Assembly (NCBI GenBank): GCA_016190245.1
Contig: JACPQY010000011.1
Location: 1-64,000, forward strand
Length of the DNA stretch: 64,000 nt
Reading direction: 5' to 3'
DNA from: Nitrospirota bacterium
GTDB lineage: Bacteria > JACPQY01
The notes beneath the pieces were generated by a model. That model made no database searches. It saw nothing but the letters and a program-made list of their open reading frames with translations, and had not been told where the DNA came from. Positions within the stretch are counted from its first letter, which is position 1; every line of letters starts with the position of its first letter. Positions 26,301 to 33,941 of the stretch are shown piece by piece. A program made the position numbers and the translations under genes.

Positions 26301-28387
26301 AACAAGGGATCGGCGTCCTCCACACCCTCCTTCTGAAAAAGAAGACCTACCGCTCGCTCGTGTGCGGCGATAGCGCCTGCATGGGCTGCGGTGAGAAAAC
26401 CGCCACGCACCTCATCGTCTCGGCCGTTGAAGCGGCGATGCAGGACCGCGTGGAGAGGTTCGTGAAACACCTCGATGAGCTTCTGGCCGGCCTCCAGGCC
26501 AAAACCGGCAGTCTCCCCGTGGAGGGCGCCGACGTCCGGACCGGCTCCGGGGCCCCCGTGCGTGCGGACGTCGATCTCCCGGGTGAGCCTCAACGGCGCC
26601 TCGACCGAATCCGTAGACTCCAAGAGCAGCTCAAGGATCTCAAGTGGCGCTACACGAACGGCCCGAGCGGGCGCGGGCGCGCCGCCCTTGGGATCGCGAA
26701 TGCCACGGGCTGCTCGAGCATCTGGGGCAGCACGTTCCCCTACAACCCGTACCCGTATCCCTGGGTGAATCACCTCTTCCAGGACTCCCCCTCGATCGCC
26801 ATCGGACTCTTCGAAGGCCTTATGCGCAAGATGGCGGACGCCTTCGCCGCCATCCGCCGCGCGGAGCTCGAAATCAAGGACGGGTACGATCCCTCCGTCC
26901 ACGAGAAGGAGTTCGCGGCCTTCGATTGGCAGAAGTTCACGGACGACGAGTTCATGCTCTGTCCGCCGATCTTTGCCATCGGCGGCGACGGGGCGATGCT
27001 GGACATCGGCTTCCAGAACCTCTCGCGCCTTCTCGCCTCCGGCAAACCCCTGCGCGTGATCGTGCTCGACACGCAGGTGTACTCGAACACCGGCGGTCAG
27101 GCCTCGACGGCGACCTTTGCGGGCCAGGTGGCGGACATGGCCGCCTTCGGCGGCGCCCAGCACGGCAAGACCGAGCAGCGCAAGGAGCTGAGCCTCCTCG
27201 CGATCGCCCACCGCGGGGCCTATGTCCTCCAAAGCTCGCAGGCCCTCCCATCGCACCTCATCGGCGGCGTCCTCCGCGGGCTCCACTCCCGGCGCCCCGC
27301 GGTGTTCAACATCTACACGCCCTGCCAACCGGAGCACGGCCTGCCGGACGACGGCTCCGAGAATGCGGCGAGGCTGGCGCTCGAAAGCCGGGCCTTCCCG
27401 TTCCTCATCTACGACCCGGATGGGGGCCCTTCCCTGGCGGACCGGCTGGACCTGGCGAGGAACCCGGACGCGGAGGCCCAGTGGCCGGCGTACAAGCTGG
27501 AGTACGTGGACGAGAAAGGCGAGAGCAAAACGATGTCGCTTCCGATGACCACGGCGGACTGGGCCGCGACGGAGATGCGCTTCGCGAAGCACTTCAAGAA
27601 GATCGCACCCGACACGCCGGCCGACCGCCTGGTGCCTTTCCACGAGTTCATCGCCCTGAAGACGAGCGACCGGGAGGGCAAGACTCCGTTCATCTACACA
27701 CTCAATGCGCAGAAGCGCCTCGACAAGCGCAGCGTGTCGCCCGAGATCGTCCGCCTGACCGAGGACCGGATGCATCTATGGGCCGAGCTCAAGGAGATGG
27801 CCGGGTTGAGCCCGGCCACGAAGGTTCGAGACGCCGTGGGAAAGGAAATCCAGGCGAAATACGAGCAGCAGCTCGCCGTCGCCCGCAAGGAGGCCGAGAC
27901 CGCACGCGCCACTTCGGAGGAAGAGACCGTCAAGCGGATCGTACAGGGCCTCTTGTCCTCGGCGGCGCCTCAGAGCGCGCCCGCGAAGCAACCCGCAGCG
28001 GCCGCCGCCGCGCCCGCGCCCAAGCCTGCCGCGCCCAAGGCCCCCCCCGCTTCCTCTCGCGGCAACGGGGCCTCCGTCGAGCCTCAAACCGCTCCCGTGC
28101 CTGCGGCCGCTGCCGCCGCTCCCAAGGCCGAGGCCGCGTCTTCCGAACCCCACATCGATTCGGCGCTGTGCACAACATGCGATGAATGCACCCGGCTCAA
28201 CCCGCGGATGTTCGTCTACAACGCGGACAAGCAGGCCTACATCAAGGACCCCCGCGCGGGGACCTACCAGGAACTGGTGCGCGCGGCCGAGTTGTGTCCC
28301 GCCTCCATCATCCACCCGGGAACGCCGCTCAACCCGAGCGAGAAAGACCTGGACCAGTGGACCAAGCGAGCCGAACCGTTCCGGTAG
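23309..28387 (+). CDS. Very large pyruvate:ferredoxin oxidoreductase-like protein with C-terminal ferredoxin domain
   Basis: 1,692 residues from the ATG at 23309, which has AAGGAGGAAAC upstream; a longer frame from 23213 is open. Domain order: pyrimidine domain (about 40-230, AAGAYPITPSTQMGEGW), domain II (to about 420), gamma domain (about 510-720, VGGWGAITMGKNLA), dicluster ferredoxin domain with CTGCGQCWVQCP (about 809) and CKGCMLCVEVCP (about 945), and TPP domain (about 1020-1360, CMGCGEKTATH, GIANATGCSSIWGST, GGDGAMLDIGFQN). Then come an extra helical region, an Ala/Pro-rich linker (about 1552-1614) and a last single-cluster ferredoxin domain (CTTCDEC near 1620, then LCPAS). NifJ-type enzymes are about 1,170 residues, so this is far longer. 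nuoA starts 20 bases downstream, which suggests it feeds electrons to that complex. Confidence 0.88.
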   Translation: MKRAEAKLSEGVERPSPAVARESGKGVTKTEGSKPKYPGTLQAMDGTTAVVAMETAASEAAGAYPITPSTQMGEGWAEAAAEGRPNVFGRRLIFFEPEGEHAAAAVTAGLSLVGLRSANFSAGQGIAYMHESLYAAVGKRLTYVLNVAARAMTKHALNIHCAHDDYHAVDDTGFFQLFAKNAQEAADLNLIAHRLAELALNPGLIAQDGFLTSHVLETLHLPEPELVREFLGAPEDMIESPTPAQKLIFGEHRRRIPELFDLDKPAVLGSAQNQESYAQGVAAQRPFFFDHVAGLADRAFDEFARLTGRHYARTTGYRVEDAEYIILAQGSVIPTAEVLCDRLREEGRIRAGVVNLTMFRPFPADLITYLLKGKRGVAVLERVDQPLAVDPPMMREVRSAILKALENGRATKDRRPHPSLAAYRPEDAPEFYSGCFGLGSHEVQSGDLVAALENMLPGGHGRRQFYLGIDFIREGTRHKQLAEWQDKIRKFYPHVADLSLPTSGEIHLMPKDALALRIHSVGGWGAITMGKNLALLMFEMLGLHIKANPKYGSEKKGQPTTFSAVASSEPIRPNGELRRVDVVLSPDPNSFLHSNPLAGLRAEGTLVLQSDREPEAAWQRLPRWARQTIREQRIQLFVLDGFKIAQAEASDPDLRYRMQGAAFQGAFLRITPLMGRHGISEQSLFERIRHQLEEKFGSRGPRVVEDNFRVVRRGYDEVREINWASVGDAKAEEERHGVDIVWQGPPSAMDGEVADPHRFLGQVCELYRSGEDPIAEPFSTLGAIPAATGALRDLSGIRLEVPQFVAENCTGCGQCWVQCPDAAIPGLVVEIESLLETGARLANKNGGELARFKTLLQPLANEIRTTLTKEPFVTFRDLLCKAYVRVAPALDLKPEDRTALNGEFDAVASIIADLPLAQTSAFFSIPERKEARSGGLLAVTVNPYACKGCMLCVEVCPDNALVRARQEDHLLDPMRHQWAVWDELPDTPNRFLKVRDMKQGIGVLHTLLLKKKTYRSLVCGDSACMGCGEKTATHLIVSAVEAAMQDRVERFVKHLDELLAGLQAKTGSLPVEGADVRTGSGAPVRADVDLPGEPQRRLDRIRRLQEQLKDLKWRYTNGPSGRGRAALGIANATGCSSIWGSTFPYNPYPYPWVNHLFQDSPSIAIGLFEGLMRKMADAFAAIRRAELEIKDGYDPSVHEKEFAAFDWQKFTDDEFMLCPPIFAIGGDGAMLDIGFQNLSRLLASGKPLRVIVLDTQVYSNTGGQASTATFAGQVADMAAFGGAQHGKTEQRKELSLLAIAHRGAYVLQSSQALPSHLIGGVLRGLHSRRPAVFNIYTPCQPEHGLPDDGSENAARLALESRAFPFLIYDPDGGPSLADRLDLARNPDAEAQWPAYKLEYVDEKGESKTMSLPMTTADWAATEMRFAKHFKKIAPDTPADRLVPFHEFIALKTSDREGKTPFIYTLNAQKRLDKRSVSPEIVRLTEDRMHLWAELKEMAGLSPATKVRDAVGKEIQAKYEQQLAVARKEAETARATSEEETVKRIVQGLLSSAAPQSAPAKQPAAAAAAPAPKPAAPKAPPASSRGNGASVEPQTAPVPAAAAAAPKAEAASSEPHIDSALCTTCDECTRLNPRMFVYNADKQAYIKDPRAGTYQELVRAAELCPASIIHPGTPLNPSEKDLDQWTKRAEPFR

Positions 28388-28407
28388 CGCGTCGGTAGCC
28401 TCCATCC

Positions 28408-28896
28408 ATGAGCCCCCGTCTCTCGTTTGACCTCGCCGTTGTCTTTGGCTTCCTCCTCGTCAGCGCCGCGCTGCTGTGGGTCCTCCTCGCGTTCGGCAAG
28501 CTCGTGCGGATGCGAAGGCCGATCGGCGACAAGCTGACGACCTACGAGTGCGGTGAACGGCCGTTCGGCTCGGCGTGGTTCAGCTTCAACAACCGCTTCT
28601 ACGTCATCGCGCTCGTTTTCGTGGCGTTCGACGTGCAGGTGGCGCTGGCGGTGCCGGCGGTCGTGGTGTTCCGCCGCCTCCTCCAGGGAGAGGGGGCCGG
28701 CCTCGTGTTCGGAGTCTTGTTCGTCTACCTCGGCCTCATGATGCTGGCGCTGGCCTACGTCTGGCGGCACGGCGACCTGGGCTGGGTGCGCGAGCTGCGC
28801 AACAGAGGGCCTGCGGCCGCGGATCCGCGCGAGGCCGCAACCGTGCCCGCGCCTGCGGTCAACGAGGCGCCCGAGCAGGCGGGAGGAAATGCCTGA
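28408..28896 (+). CDS. nuoA: NADH-quinone oxidoreductase-type subunit A
   Basis: 162 residues with three transmembrane helices. Signature residues: TTYECGERPFGSAWF in the long loop and IALVFVAFDVQVAL in helix 2. NuoA lies at the junction of the membrane and peripheral arms and lines the quinone site. The C-terminal 35 residues are an Ala/Pro-rich extension. It is the first of eleven nuo genes, 20 bases after the PFOR-like gene. nuoB overlaps its end by 8 bases. Confidence 0.95.
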   Translation: MSPRLSFDLAVVFGFLLVSAALLWVLLAFGKLVRMRRPIGDKLTTYECGERPFGSAWFSFNNRFYVIALVFVAFDVQVALAVPAVVVFRRLLQGEGAGLVFGVLFVYLGLMMLALAYVWRHGDLGWVRELRNRGPAAADPREAATVPAPAVNEAPEQAGGNA

Positions 28897-29479
28897 GATG
28901 GACCCGTACATCGAACGCAGCCCCGACGGCGCCGTCGCCATCGGCACGCTCGACTCGCTCCTGAATCTCGCCCGCAAGAACAGCGAGTGGTACCTGCTGT
29001 TCGCCACCGCCTGCTGCGGCATCGAGCTGATGCAGACGGGTGGACCGCGCACCGACGCCGATCGCTTCGGATTCGTGTTTCGGCCGACCCCCCGCCAGGC
29101 GGACACCATCATCCTGGCCGGGACGATCACGTACAAGATGGCGAGCCGGGTGCGCCTGTTGTACGAGCAGATGGCCGAGCCGAGGTACGTCATCTCCATG
29201 GGCTCGTGCGCGAATACCGGCGGTCCCTTCTACGACAGCTACCCCGTCGTCAAGGGCGGCGACCTGATCCTCCCGGTGGACGTCTACGTCGCGGGCTGTC
29301 CGCCGCGGCCGGAGGCGCTCATCGAGGCACTCATGCTCGTCCAGGACAAGATGGCGCGCGAGCCGTGGCTCAGGAAGGCGCGCGGCCGCTGGCCGGACCC
29401 CAAAGACCCCTGGCCGCAGCCCTCCGCGGTCCTCGGTTCATGCGCCGCCGCGGCCAAGGGACCGACGCCGAAGGGATAG
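28889..29479 (+). CDS. nuoB: NADH-quinone oxidoreductase-type subunit B
   Basis: 196 residues. It carries the ligands of the terminal [4Fe-4S] cluster N2: the adjacent Cys pair in TACCGIELMQTG, Cys in SMGSCANTGGPFYD and Cys in VAGCPPRPEAL. N2 passes electrons to quinone. GGGAGGAA precedes the ATG. A second ATG lies 3 codons downstream. The C-terminal 25 residues (PWPQPSAV...) are variable. Confidence 0.96.
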   Translation: MPEMDPYIERSPDGAVAIGTLDSLLNLARKNSEWYLLFATACCGIELMQTGGPRTDADRFGFVFRPTPRQADTIILAGTITYKMASRVRLLYEQMAEPRYVISMGSCANTGGPFYDSYPVVKGGDLILPVDVYVAGCPPRPEALIEALMLVQDKMAREPWLRKARGRWPDPKDPWPQPSAVLGSCAAAAKGPTPKG

Positions 29480-29486
29480 GGATGAG

Positions 29487-30011
29487 GTGAAACCCGAAGA
29501 GATCCGAGACAAACTCACCGCTTCACTCGGGGCCGCCGAATACACTCCCGGGCCTGGCGATGCGGCCATCACCGTGCCGGTGGACAGGTGGCACGAGGCG
29601 GCAACCGTTCTGCGCCGCGACCCCGACCTGGACTTCGACTTCCTGCGCAGTCTCTCGGGCGTCGACAGGCCCGCGGTGGGCAAGATCGAGGTGGTCTGTC
29701 ACCTCCTGAGCTACCGCCACCGCCACACCATCGTCCTCAAGACAGGGATCGACCGATCCGCGCCCGCCGTCCCCACTCTCAGCGACGTGTGGCCCGCAGC
29801 CAACTGGCACGAGCGCGAGCTGTACGACCTCTTCGGCGTGAACGTCACCTCGCACCCGGACCTGCGGCGCCTTCTGCTCCCCGAGGATTGGGTCGGCCAC
29901 CCCCTCCGCAAAGACTACAAGGAGCCCGACTCCTACCGCGGCATCCCCATGCAGCGGCCCCAAACGGCCGCGGAGGCCGTCACGCCACCCGCGGCGCCGG
30001 AGAAGCCCTGA
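29487..30011 (+). CDS. nuoC: NADH-quinone oxidoreductase-type subunit C
   Basis: 174 residues with GTG start (GATGAG just upstream). The 30-kDa subunit signature WPAANWHERELYDLFGVNV is followed by LRRLLLPEDWVGHPLRKDY. NuoC is a peripheral-arm protein that supports NuoD and NuoB. It is separate from nuoD here, not fused as in E. coli. Its TGA overlaps the nuoD ATG (TGATG). Confidence 0.95.
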   Translation: MKPEEIRDKLTASLGAAEYTPGPGDAAITVPVDRWHEAATVLRRDPDLDFDFLRSLSGVDRPAVGKIEVVCHLLSYRHRHTIVLKTGIDRSAPAVPTLSDVWPAANWHERELYDLFGVNVTSHPDLRRLLLPEDWVGHPLRKDYKEPDSYRGIPMQRPQTAAEAVTPPAAPEKP

Positions 30012-31135
30012 TGGCCGTCGCCATCCCGCACCGCGAAGAGCTGATGCTCAACATGGGGCCGCATCACCCCTCCACGCACGGGGTGCTGCGCTTCATTCTG
30101 CACACGGATGGCGAGGTCATGCGCAAGGCCGTGCCGGACGTCGGCTATCTGCACCGGGGCATCGAAAAGATCGCCGAGCGCCAACCCTTCGCAGGTTTCG
30201 TGCCGTTCACCGATCGCGTCAACTATCTCGAGGCGATCTTCGCCAATCAGGCCTACGCCTTGGCGGTCGAGCGGCTCGCCGGCATCCAAGTGCCGCCGCG
30301 CGCGGAGTATCTCCGCGTCATCGCCGCGGAGCTCAATCGCATCGCGAGCCACCAGATCTCGATCGGCTCCGTCTCCATGGACATCGGCGCGTACACCCCC
30401 TTCCTCTACCTGCTGCGCGAGCGGGAGAAGATCAACGATCTCTTCGAGGCCCTGTGCGGCCAGCGGCTCACCTTCAACTACCTGCGCCTCGGCGGCGTCG
30501 CGTTCGACGTCAAGGACGAGTGGTTGCGTCGCCTGGAGGCCTTCCTCGATCATTTCGAGCCGGCGATCGACGAGTTCAACTCTCTCATTTCCGCCAACGA
30601 AATCTTCGTGAAACGCCTCGCGCACGTTGCGCCGATCTCCGCGGCGGACGCCGTGGGCTACGGCCTCGTCGGCCCCAACCTGCGCGCGAGCGGGGTGGAT
30701 TGGGACCTCAGGCGCGACCAGCCCTACGGCATCTACCCCGAGCTGGAATTCGACGTGCCGGTCGGCAGGGGCATTCGGGGCGAAGTCGGCGACTGCTACG
30801 ACCGCTTCTGGCTGCGTGTGGAGGAGATGCGCCAGAGCTGCCGCCTCCTGCGCCAGGCCGTGGCCAAGCTCCCGGCGGGAGACGTCTGCGCCAAGGTCCT
30901 CCGCAAGCTCAAACTTCCCGCAGGGGAGGCCTACGGCTGCGTCGAGGGGGCGCGCGGCGAGCTCGGTTTCTACGTGGTGACTGACGGCACCGACAAACCC
31001 TACCGCGTCAAGATCCGCTCGGGTTCGTTTGCGGCCCTGAGCATCATCGAACATCTCAGCCGCGGCTTGATGATCGCCGATCTCGTTGCGGTCATCGCCA
31101 CATTGGACGTCCTCGCGCCGGAGATGGACCGCTGA
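30011..31135 (+). CDS. nuoD: NADH-quinone oxidoreductase-type subunit D
   Basis: 374 residues, the 49-kDa subunit that forms the quinone pocket with NuoB. Conserved parts: LNMGPHHPSTHGVLR (His that contacts quinone), DVGYLHRGIEK, SHQISIGSVSMDIGAYTPF, GVDWDLRRDQPYG, GDCYDRFWLRVEEMRQS and the ending SIIEHLSRGLMIADLVAVIATLD region. A longer open frame starts inside nuoC but the ATG at 30011 fits the family length. nuoH starts 3 bases downstream. Confidence 0.96.
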   Translation: MAVAIPHREELMLNMGPHHPSTHGVLRFILHTDGEVMRKAVPDVGYLHRGIEKIAERQPFAGFVPFTDRVNYLEAIFANQAYALAVERLAGIQVPPRAEYLRVIAAELNRIASHQISIGSVSMDIGAYTPFLYLLREREKINDLFEALCGQRLTFNYLRLGGVAFDVKDEWLRRLEAFLDHFEPAIDEFNSLISANEIFVKRLAHVAPISAADAVGYGLVGPNLRASGVDWDLRRDQPYGIYPELEFDVPVGRGIRGEVGDCYDRFWLRVEEMRQSCRLLRQAVAKLPAGDVCAKVLRKLKLPAGEAYGCVEGARGELGFYVVTDGTDKPYRVKIRSGSFAALSIIEHLSRGLMIADLVAVIATLDVLAPEMDR

Positions 31136-31138
31136 GCC

Positions 31139-32422
31139 ATGCAGCTCCTCGCCGAACGCATCGCAACGTGGCTCGGGATGGAGGGCTTACCCCGCCAGGC
31201 GGTCGTGGCCGGAGTCGTCCTGGTGGTGGCGCTCGTCGTCGCGACGGTCGTCCTCACCATCGCCGGGATCCTCACCTGGGCTGAGCGCCGCGTGGCCGGC
31301 CGCACGCAAAGCCGCGTTGGCCCCAACCGCGTCGGGCCACTCGGTTTCCTCCAGTGGGTCGCCGATGGCATCAAGCTCATCACCAAAGAAGACGTCATCC
31401 CGGCGGCAGCCGACCGGACGCTCTTTCGCCTGGCGCCGTACCCGGTCATCGTCGGCATCTTTGCCGCCTTTGCTTCCGTTCCGTTCGGACAGAAACTCAT
31501 CGCTGCCGATCTGAATGTGGGCGTTCTGTACCTGATGGCCATCACGTCGCTCGTGGTCGTCGGCGTGCTCATGGCCGGCTGGGCCTCGAACAACAAGTGG
31601 GCCCTGCTGGGCGGGGTTCGGTCCGCGGCCCAGATCGTCTCCTACGAGGTGCCGTCCGTGCTCGCGGCGCTCTCCGTGGTGCTGCTCGCGGGGACGCTGT
31701 CCCTGCAGGGCATCATCGGCAAGCAGGGCGGCTGGCCGTGGGAGTGGTACCTCTTCTACAACCCGTTCACGTTCGTCGCCTTCTTCCTGTTCTTCACGTC
31801 CGCGGTGGCCGAGGGTAACCGCACGCCCTTCGACCTCCCCGAGGCCGAAAGCGAGCTCGTGGCCGGCTACAACGTCGAGTACTCGGGGATGCGCTTCGCA
31901 GGCTTCTTCCTCGGCGAGTTCGCCAACGTGTACCTGCTGAGCGCCATTGCCACCGCGCTGTTCTTCGGCGGCTGGCAGATCCCGGGAGTGACGCCCGACA
32001 TGCAGGCGGCTTCACCCGTGTGGCAGGCCGTGGGCGTCGGCCTGTTCGCGCTCAAGGCCGGCACGGGGGCCTTTGTCGTTCTGTGGCTGCGGTGGACCAT
32101 GCCGCGACTGCGCGTGGATCAGCTCATGGGCCTCTGCTACCGCTACCTCCTGCCGCTCTCCTTCGCGATGCTGCTCGGCAATGCCGCCTATGTGTGGCTC
32201 GTTCCCCAATGGGCCGCCTGGGTTGTGCAGGGGGCGACGACCACCGTGGGGTTGGCGGTCGCCGGGGTATTCGTCAGGCGCGTGTTCTATCACATCCGGC
32301 ACGTGGGGGATGACGTGAGCCTCGACCTGGCCCGCGGCGAATCGGGCACGTTTGATCCCCAATTGCAGGTGCGCGTCTACGGCGCCTTCCGTCGCCGACA
32401 CGCCGGGGACTCCGCCTCATGA
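31139..32422 (+). CDS. nuoH: NADH-quinone oxidoreductase-type subunit H
   Basis: 427 residues with about nine transmembrane helices. Landmarks: LTWAERRVAGRTQSRVGPN, QWVADGIKLITKEDV and AEGNRTPFDLPEAESELVAGYNVEYSG, the latter shown by its Glu-rich loop near the quinone tunnel. NuoH links the quinone site to the proton-pumping subunits. The C-terminus is about 70 residues longer than in E. coli, with a charged tail. nuoI overlaps by 4 bases. Confidence 0.95.
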   Translation: MQLLAERIATWLGMEGLPRQAVVAGVVLVVALVVATVVLTIAGILTWAERRVAGRTQSRVGPNRVGPLGFLQWVADGIKLITKEDVIPAAADRTLFRLAPYPVIVGIFAAFASVPFGQKLIAADLNVGVLYLMAITSLVVVGVLMAGWASNNKWALLGGVRSAAQIVSYEVPSVLAALSVVLLAGTLSLQGIIGKQGGWPWEWYLFYNPFTFVAFFLFFTSAVAEGNRTPFDLPEAESELVAGYNVEYSGMRFAGFFLGEFANVYLLSAIATALFFGGWQIPGVTPDMQAASPVWQAVGVGLFALKAGTGAFVVLWLRWTMPRLRVDQLMGLCYRYLLPLSFAMLLGNAAYVWLVPQWAAWVVQGATTTVGLAVAGVFVRRVFYHIRHVGDDVSLDLARGESGTFDPQLQVRVYGAFRRRHAGDSAS

Positions 32423-33102
32423 GGGCGTTCATCGAGTACTTCGCCGCCATCGGGCGGACGGTGGTGACCCTGGGGGACGGGCTCGCGGTGACGGGCTCGT
32501 ATTTCCTGCGTCGCCCGGTGACCCTTCAGTATCCGGACCGGACGGAGAAACCCATGGTGGCGCTTCTCCCAGAGCGATCGCGCGGCATGCTCGAGGTGGA
32601 CCTCGACCGCTGCCCGGGCTGCACCGCGTGTGAGACGGCCTGCCCTATCGGCTGTATCCGCATCGAAGTCTCCAAAGGCAAGCCCCGCCTGATCACCCGC
32701 TTCGACATTGATCTCGGCAGGTGCATGAACTGCGGCCTGTGCTCGGAACCCTGCCCCACGGAGTGCCTGAAACACACGAAGGAGTTCGAGGGCGGCATGT
32801 ACAAGCCCGACCTGCTGCTCATTCACTTTGTCGAGCAGCCGGTGCCCGTGGCCCCCGTGAAGAAAGGCGAGCCGGGTCCGCCGCCGAAACCCCTGGGCTC
32901 CATCCTCCGCCGCCTGCTCACCGATCCCTACGGTCGCAAGCGCCCTGCGCCGGCACCCGCGCCGGCCGCAGCGGCGAGCGCCCCGGCCCCTCCGGTGGCC
33001 GTTGCGGCTCCGCAGCCGGTGTCCGCGAGCACGCCTCCGGTGTCGGCGACGCCAAGCGCGGCTCCCCCTTCGACGCCGGCCACATCCGGAGGGCCCTCAT
33101 GA
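32419..33102 (+). CDS. nuoI: NADH-quinone oxidoreductase-type subunit I (dicluster ferredoxin)
   Basis: 227 residues. Two [4Fe-4S] motifs: CPGCTACETACPIGCI and CMNCGLCSEPCPTECL, which carry clusters N6a and N6b. In complexes without NuoEFG this subunit is the likely entry point for electrons from ferredoxin. The last 55 residues or so are almost only Ala, Pro, Ser, Thr and Val, a disordered tail absent from most NuoI proteins. The stop overlaps the nuoJ start (ATGA). Confidence 0.95.
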   Translation: MRAFIEYFAAIGRTVVTLGDGLAVTGSYFLRRPVTLQYPDRTEKPMVALLPERSRGMLEVDLDRCPGCTACETACPIGCIRIEVSKGKPRLITRFDIDLGRCMNCGLCSEPCPTECLKHTKEFEGGMYKPDLLLIHFVEQPVPVAPVKKGEPGPPPKPLGSILRRLLTDPYGRKRPAPAPAPAAAASAPAPPVAVAAPQPVSASTPPVSATPSAAPPSTPATSGGPS

Positions 33103-33620
33103 CGTATCTCAGCCTCCCCGATCTCGTCTTCTACGGTGTCGCCGCCGTGAGTGTGACCAGCGCCGCTTTCGCGGTCTTCTCGCGCAACATCGTGCGCGCC
33201 GTCTTCTCGCTGCTGGCCACCTTCTTCGGCGTCGCCGTGATCTACGGTATGCTCGCGGCCGACTTCGTGGCCGTCGTACAGGTCATGGTCTATGTGGGCG
33301 GCATCCTCGTCCTCATGCTCTTCGCCGTGATGCTGACGAGCCAAATCGAGAACGTGGAGCGATCCAACCCGGCCGGCGGCTGGGGCTTTGCCTTGCTCCT
33401 CGGTATCGCCGTGTGTGTCCTCCTGGTCTCGGTGGCGATCGAGGCGCCCTGGCGGCAGGTGACTCCTCCCGCCGAGGCGACACCCACGACCGTCGCCCTG
33501 GGCGAGGCCCTGCTCGGGCCCCTCGTCCTGCCGCTCGTCACCGTGGGTCTCCTGCTCCTGGGCACGGTCATCGGGGCCGTCACACTCACGCGTCGCCGGA
33601 ACGATCCTGGAGTGAACTAG
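33099..33620 (+). CDS. nuoJ: NADH-quinone oxidoreductase-type subunit J
   Basis: 173 residues with five transmembrane helices. The conserved helix 3 region reads VVQVMVYVGGILVLMLFAVML, given here as the YVGGILVLMLF core. NuoJ contributes to the proton-coupling helices near NuoH. A longer open frame begins inside nuoI, but the ATG at 33099 that overlaps the nuoI stop is the natural start. nuoK begins right after its TAG. Confidence 0.94.
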   Translation: MTYLSLPDLVFYGVAAVSVTSAAFAVFSRNIVRAVFSLLATFFGVAVIYGMLAADFVAVVQVMVYVGGILVLMLFAVMLTSQIENVERSNPAGGWGFALLLGIAVCVLLVSVAIEAPWRQVTPPAEATPTTVALGEALLGPLVLPLVTVGLLLLGTVIGAVTLTRRRNDPGVN

Positions 33621-33932
33621 GTGGCGCAGGTCGGCCTCCAGCACTTCCTCGTTGTGGCGGCACTGCTGTTCGCTCTCGGAATCGTTTGCGTCGTCACCCG
33701 CCGGAACGCCGTTGCCGTGCTCATCGGAATCGAGCTGCTCCTGAACGCCGCGGGCATCAACGTCGTCGCCTTTGCCCGCTACGGCGGCAACCTCCTCGCC
33801 GGCTCGGCCTTCGCCCTGTTCATCATCGCGCTCGCGGCGGCCGAGGCGGTGGTCGGTCTGGCGCTCATCTTCGCCATCCACCGGCGGTTGCGGTCGGTTG
33901 ATCTCGAACAAACCGAGACGCTCAAGGGATAG
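33621..33932 (+). CDS. nuoK: NADH-quinone oxidoreductase-type subunit K
   Basis: 103 residues with three transmembrane helices and GTG start directly after the nuoJ stop. Conserved Glu residues lie in LIGIELLLNAAGIN and in AAAEAVVGLALIFAI; both are part of the proton path. Size is typical for the family. Confidence 0.95.
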   Translation: MAQVGLQHFLVVAALLFALGIVCVVTRRNAVAVLIGIELLLNAAGINVVAFARYGGNLLAGSAFALFIIALAAAEAVVGLALIFAIHRRLRSVDLEQTETLKG

Positions 33933-33941
33933 TCAACCGCC

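Noticed and set aside
25061-27775. 904-codon reverse open frame opposite the PFOR-like gene
   Set aside because: GC-rich third-position mirror of a clearly conserved gene; its translation has no recognisable motif. Similar mirrors at 20149-21942, 35841-38111, 48441-51182 and 53519-56263 were dropped for the same reason.
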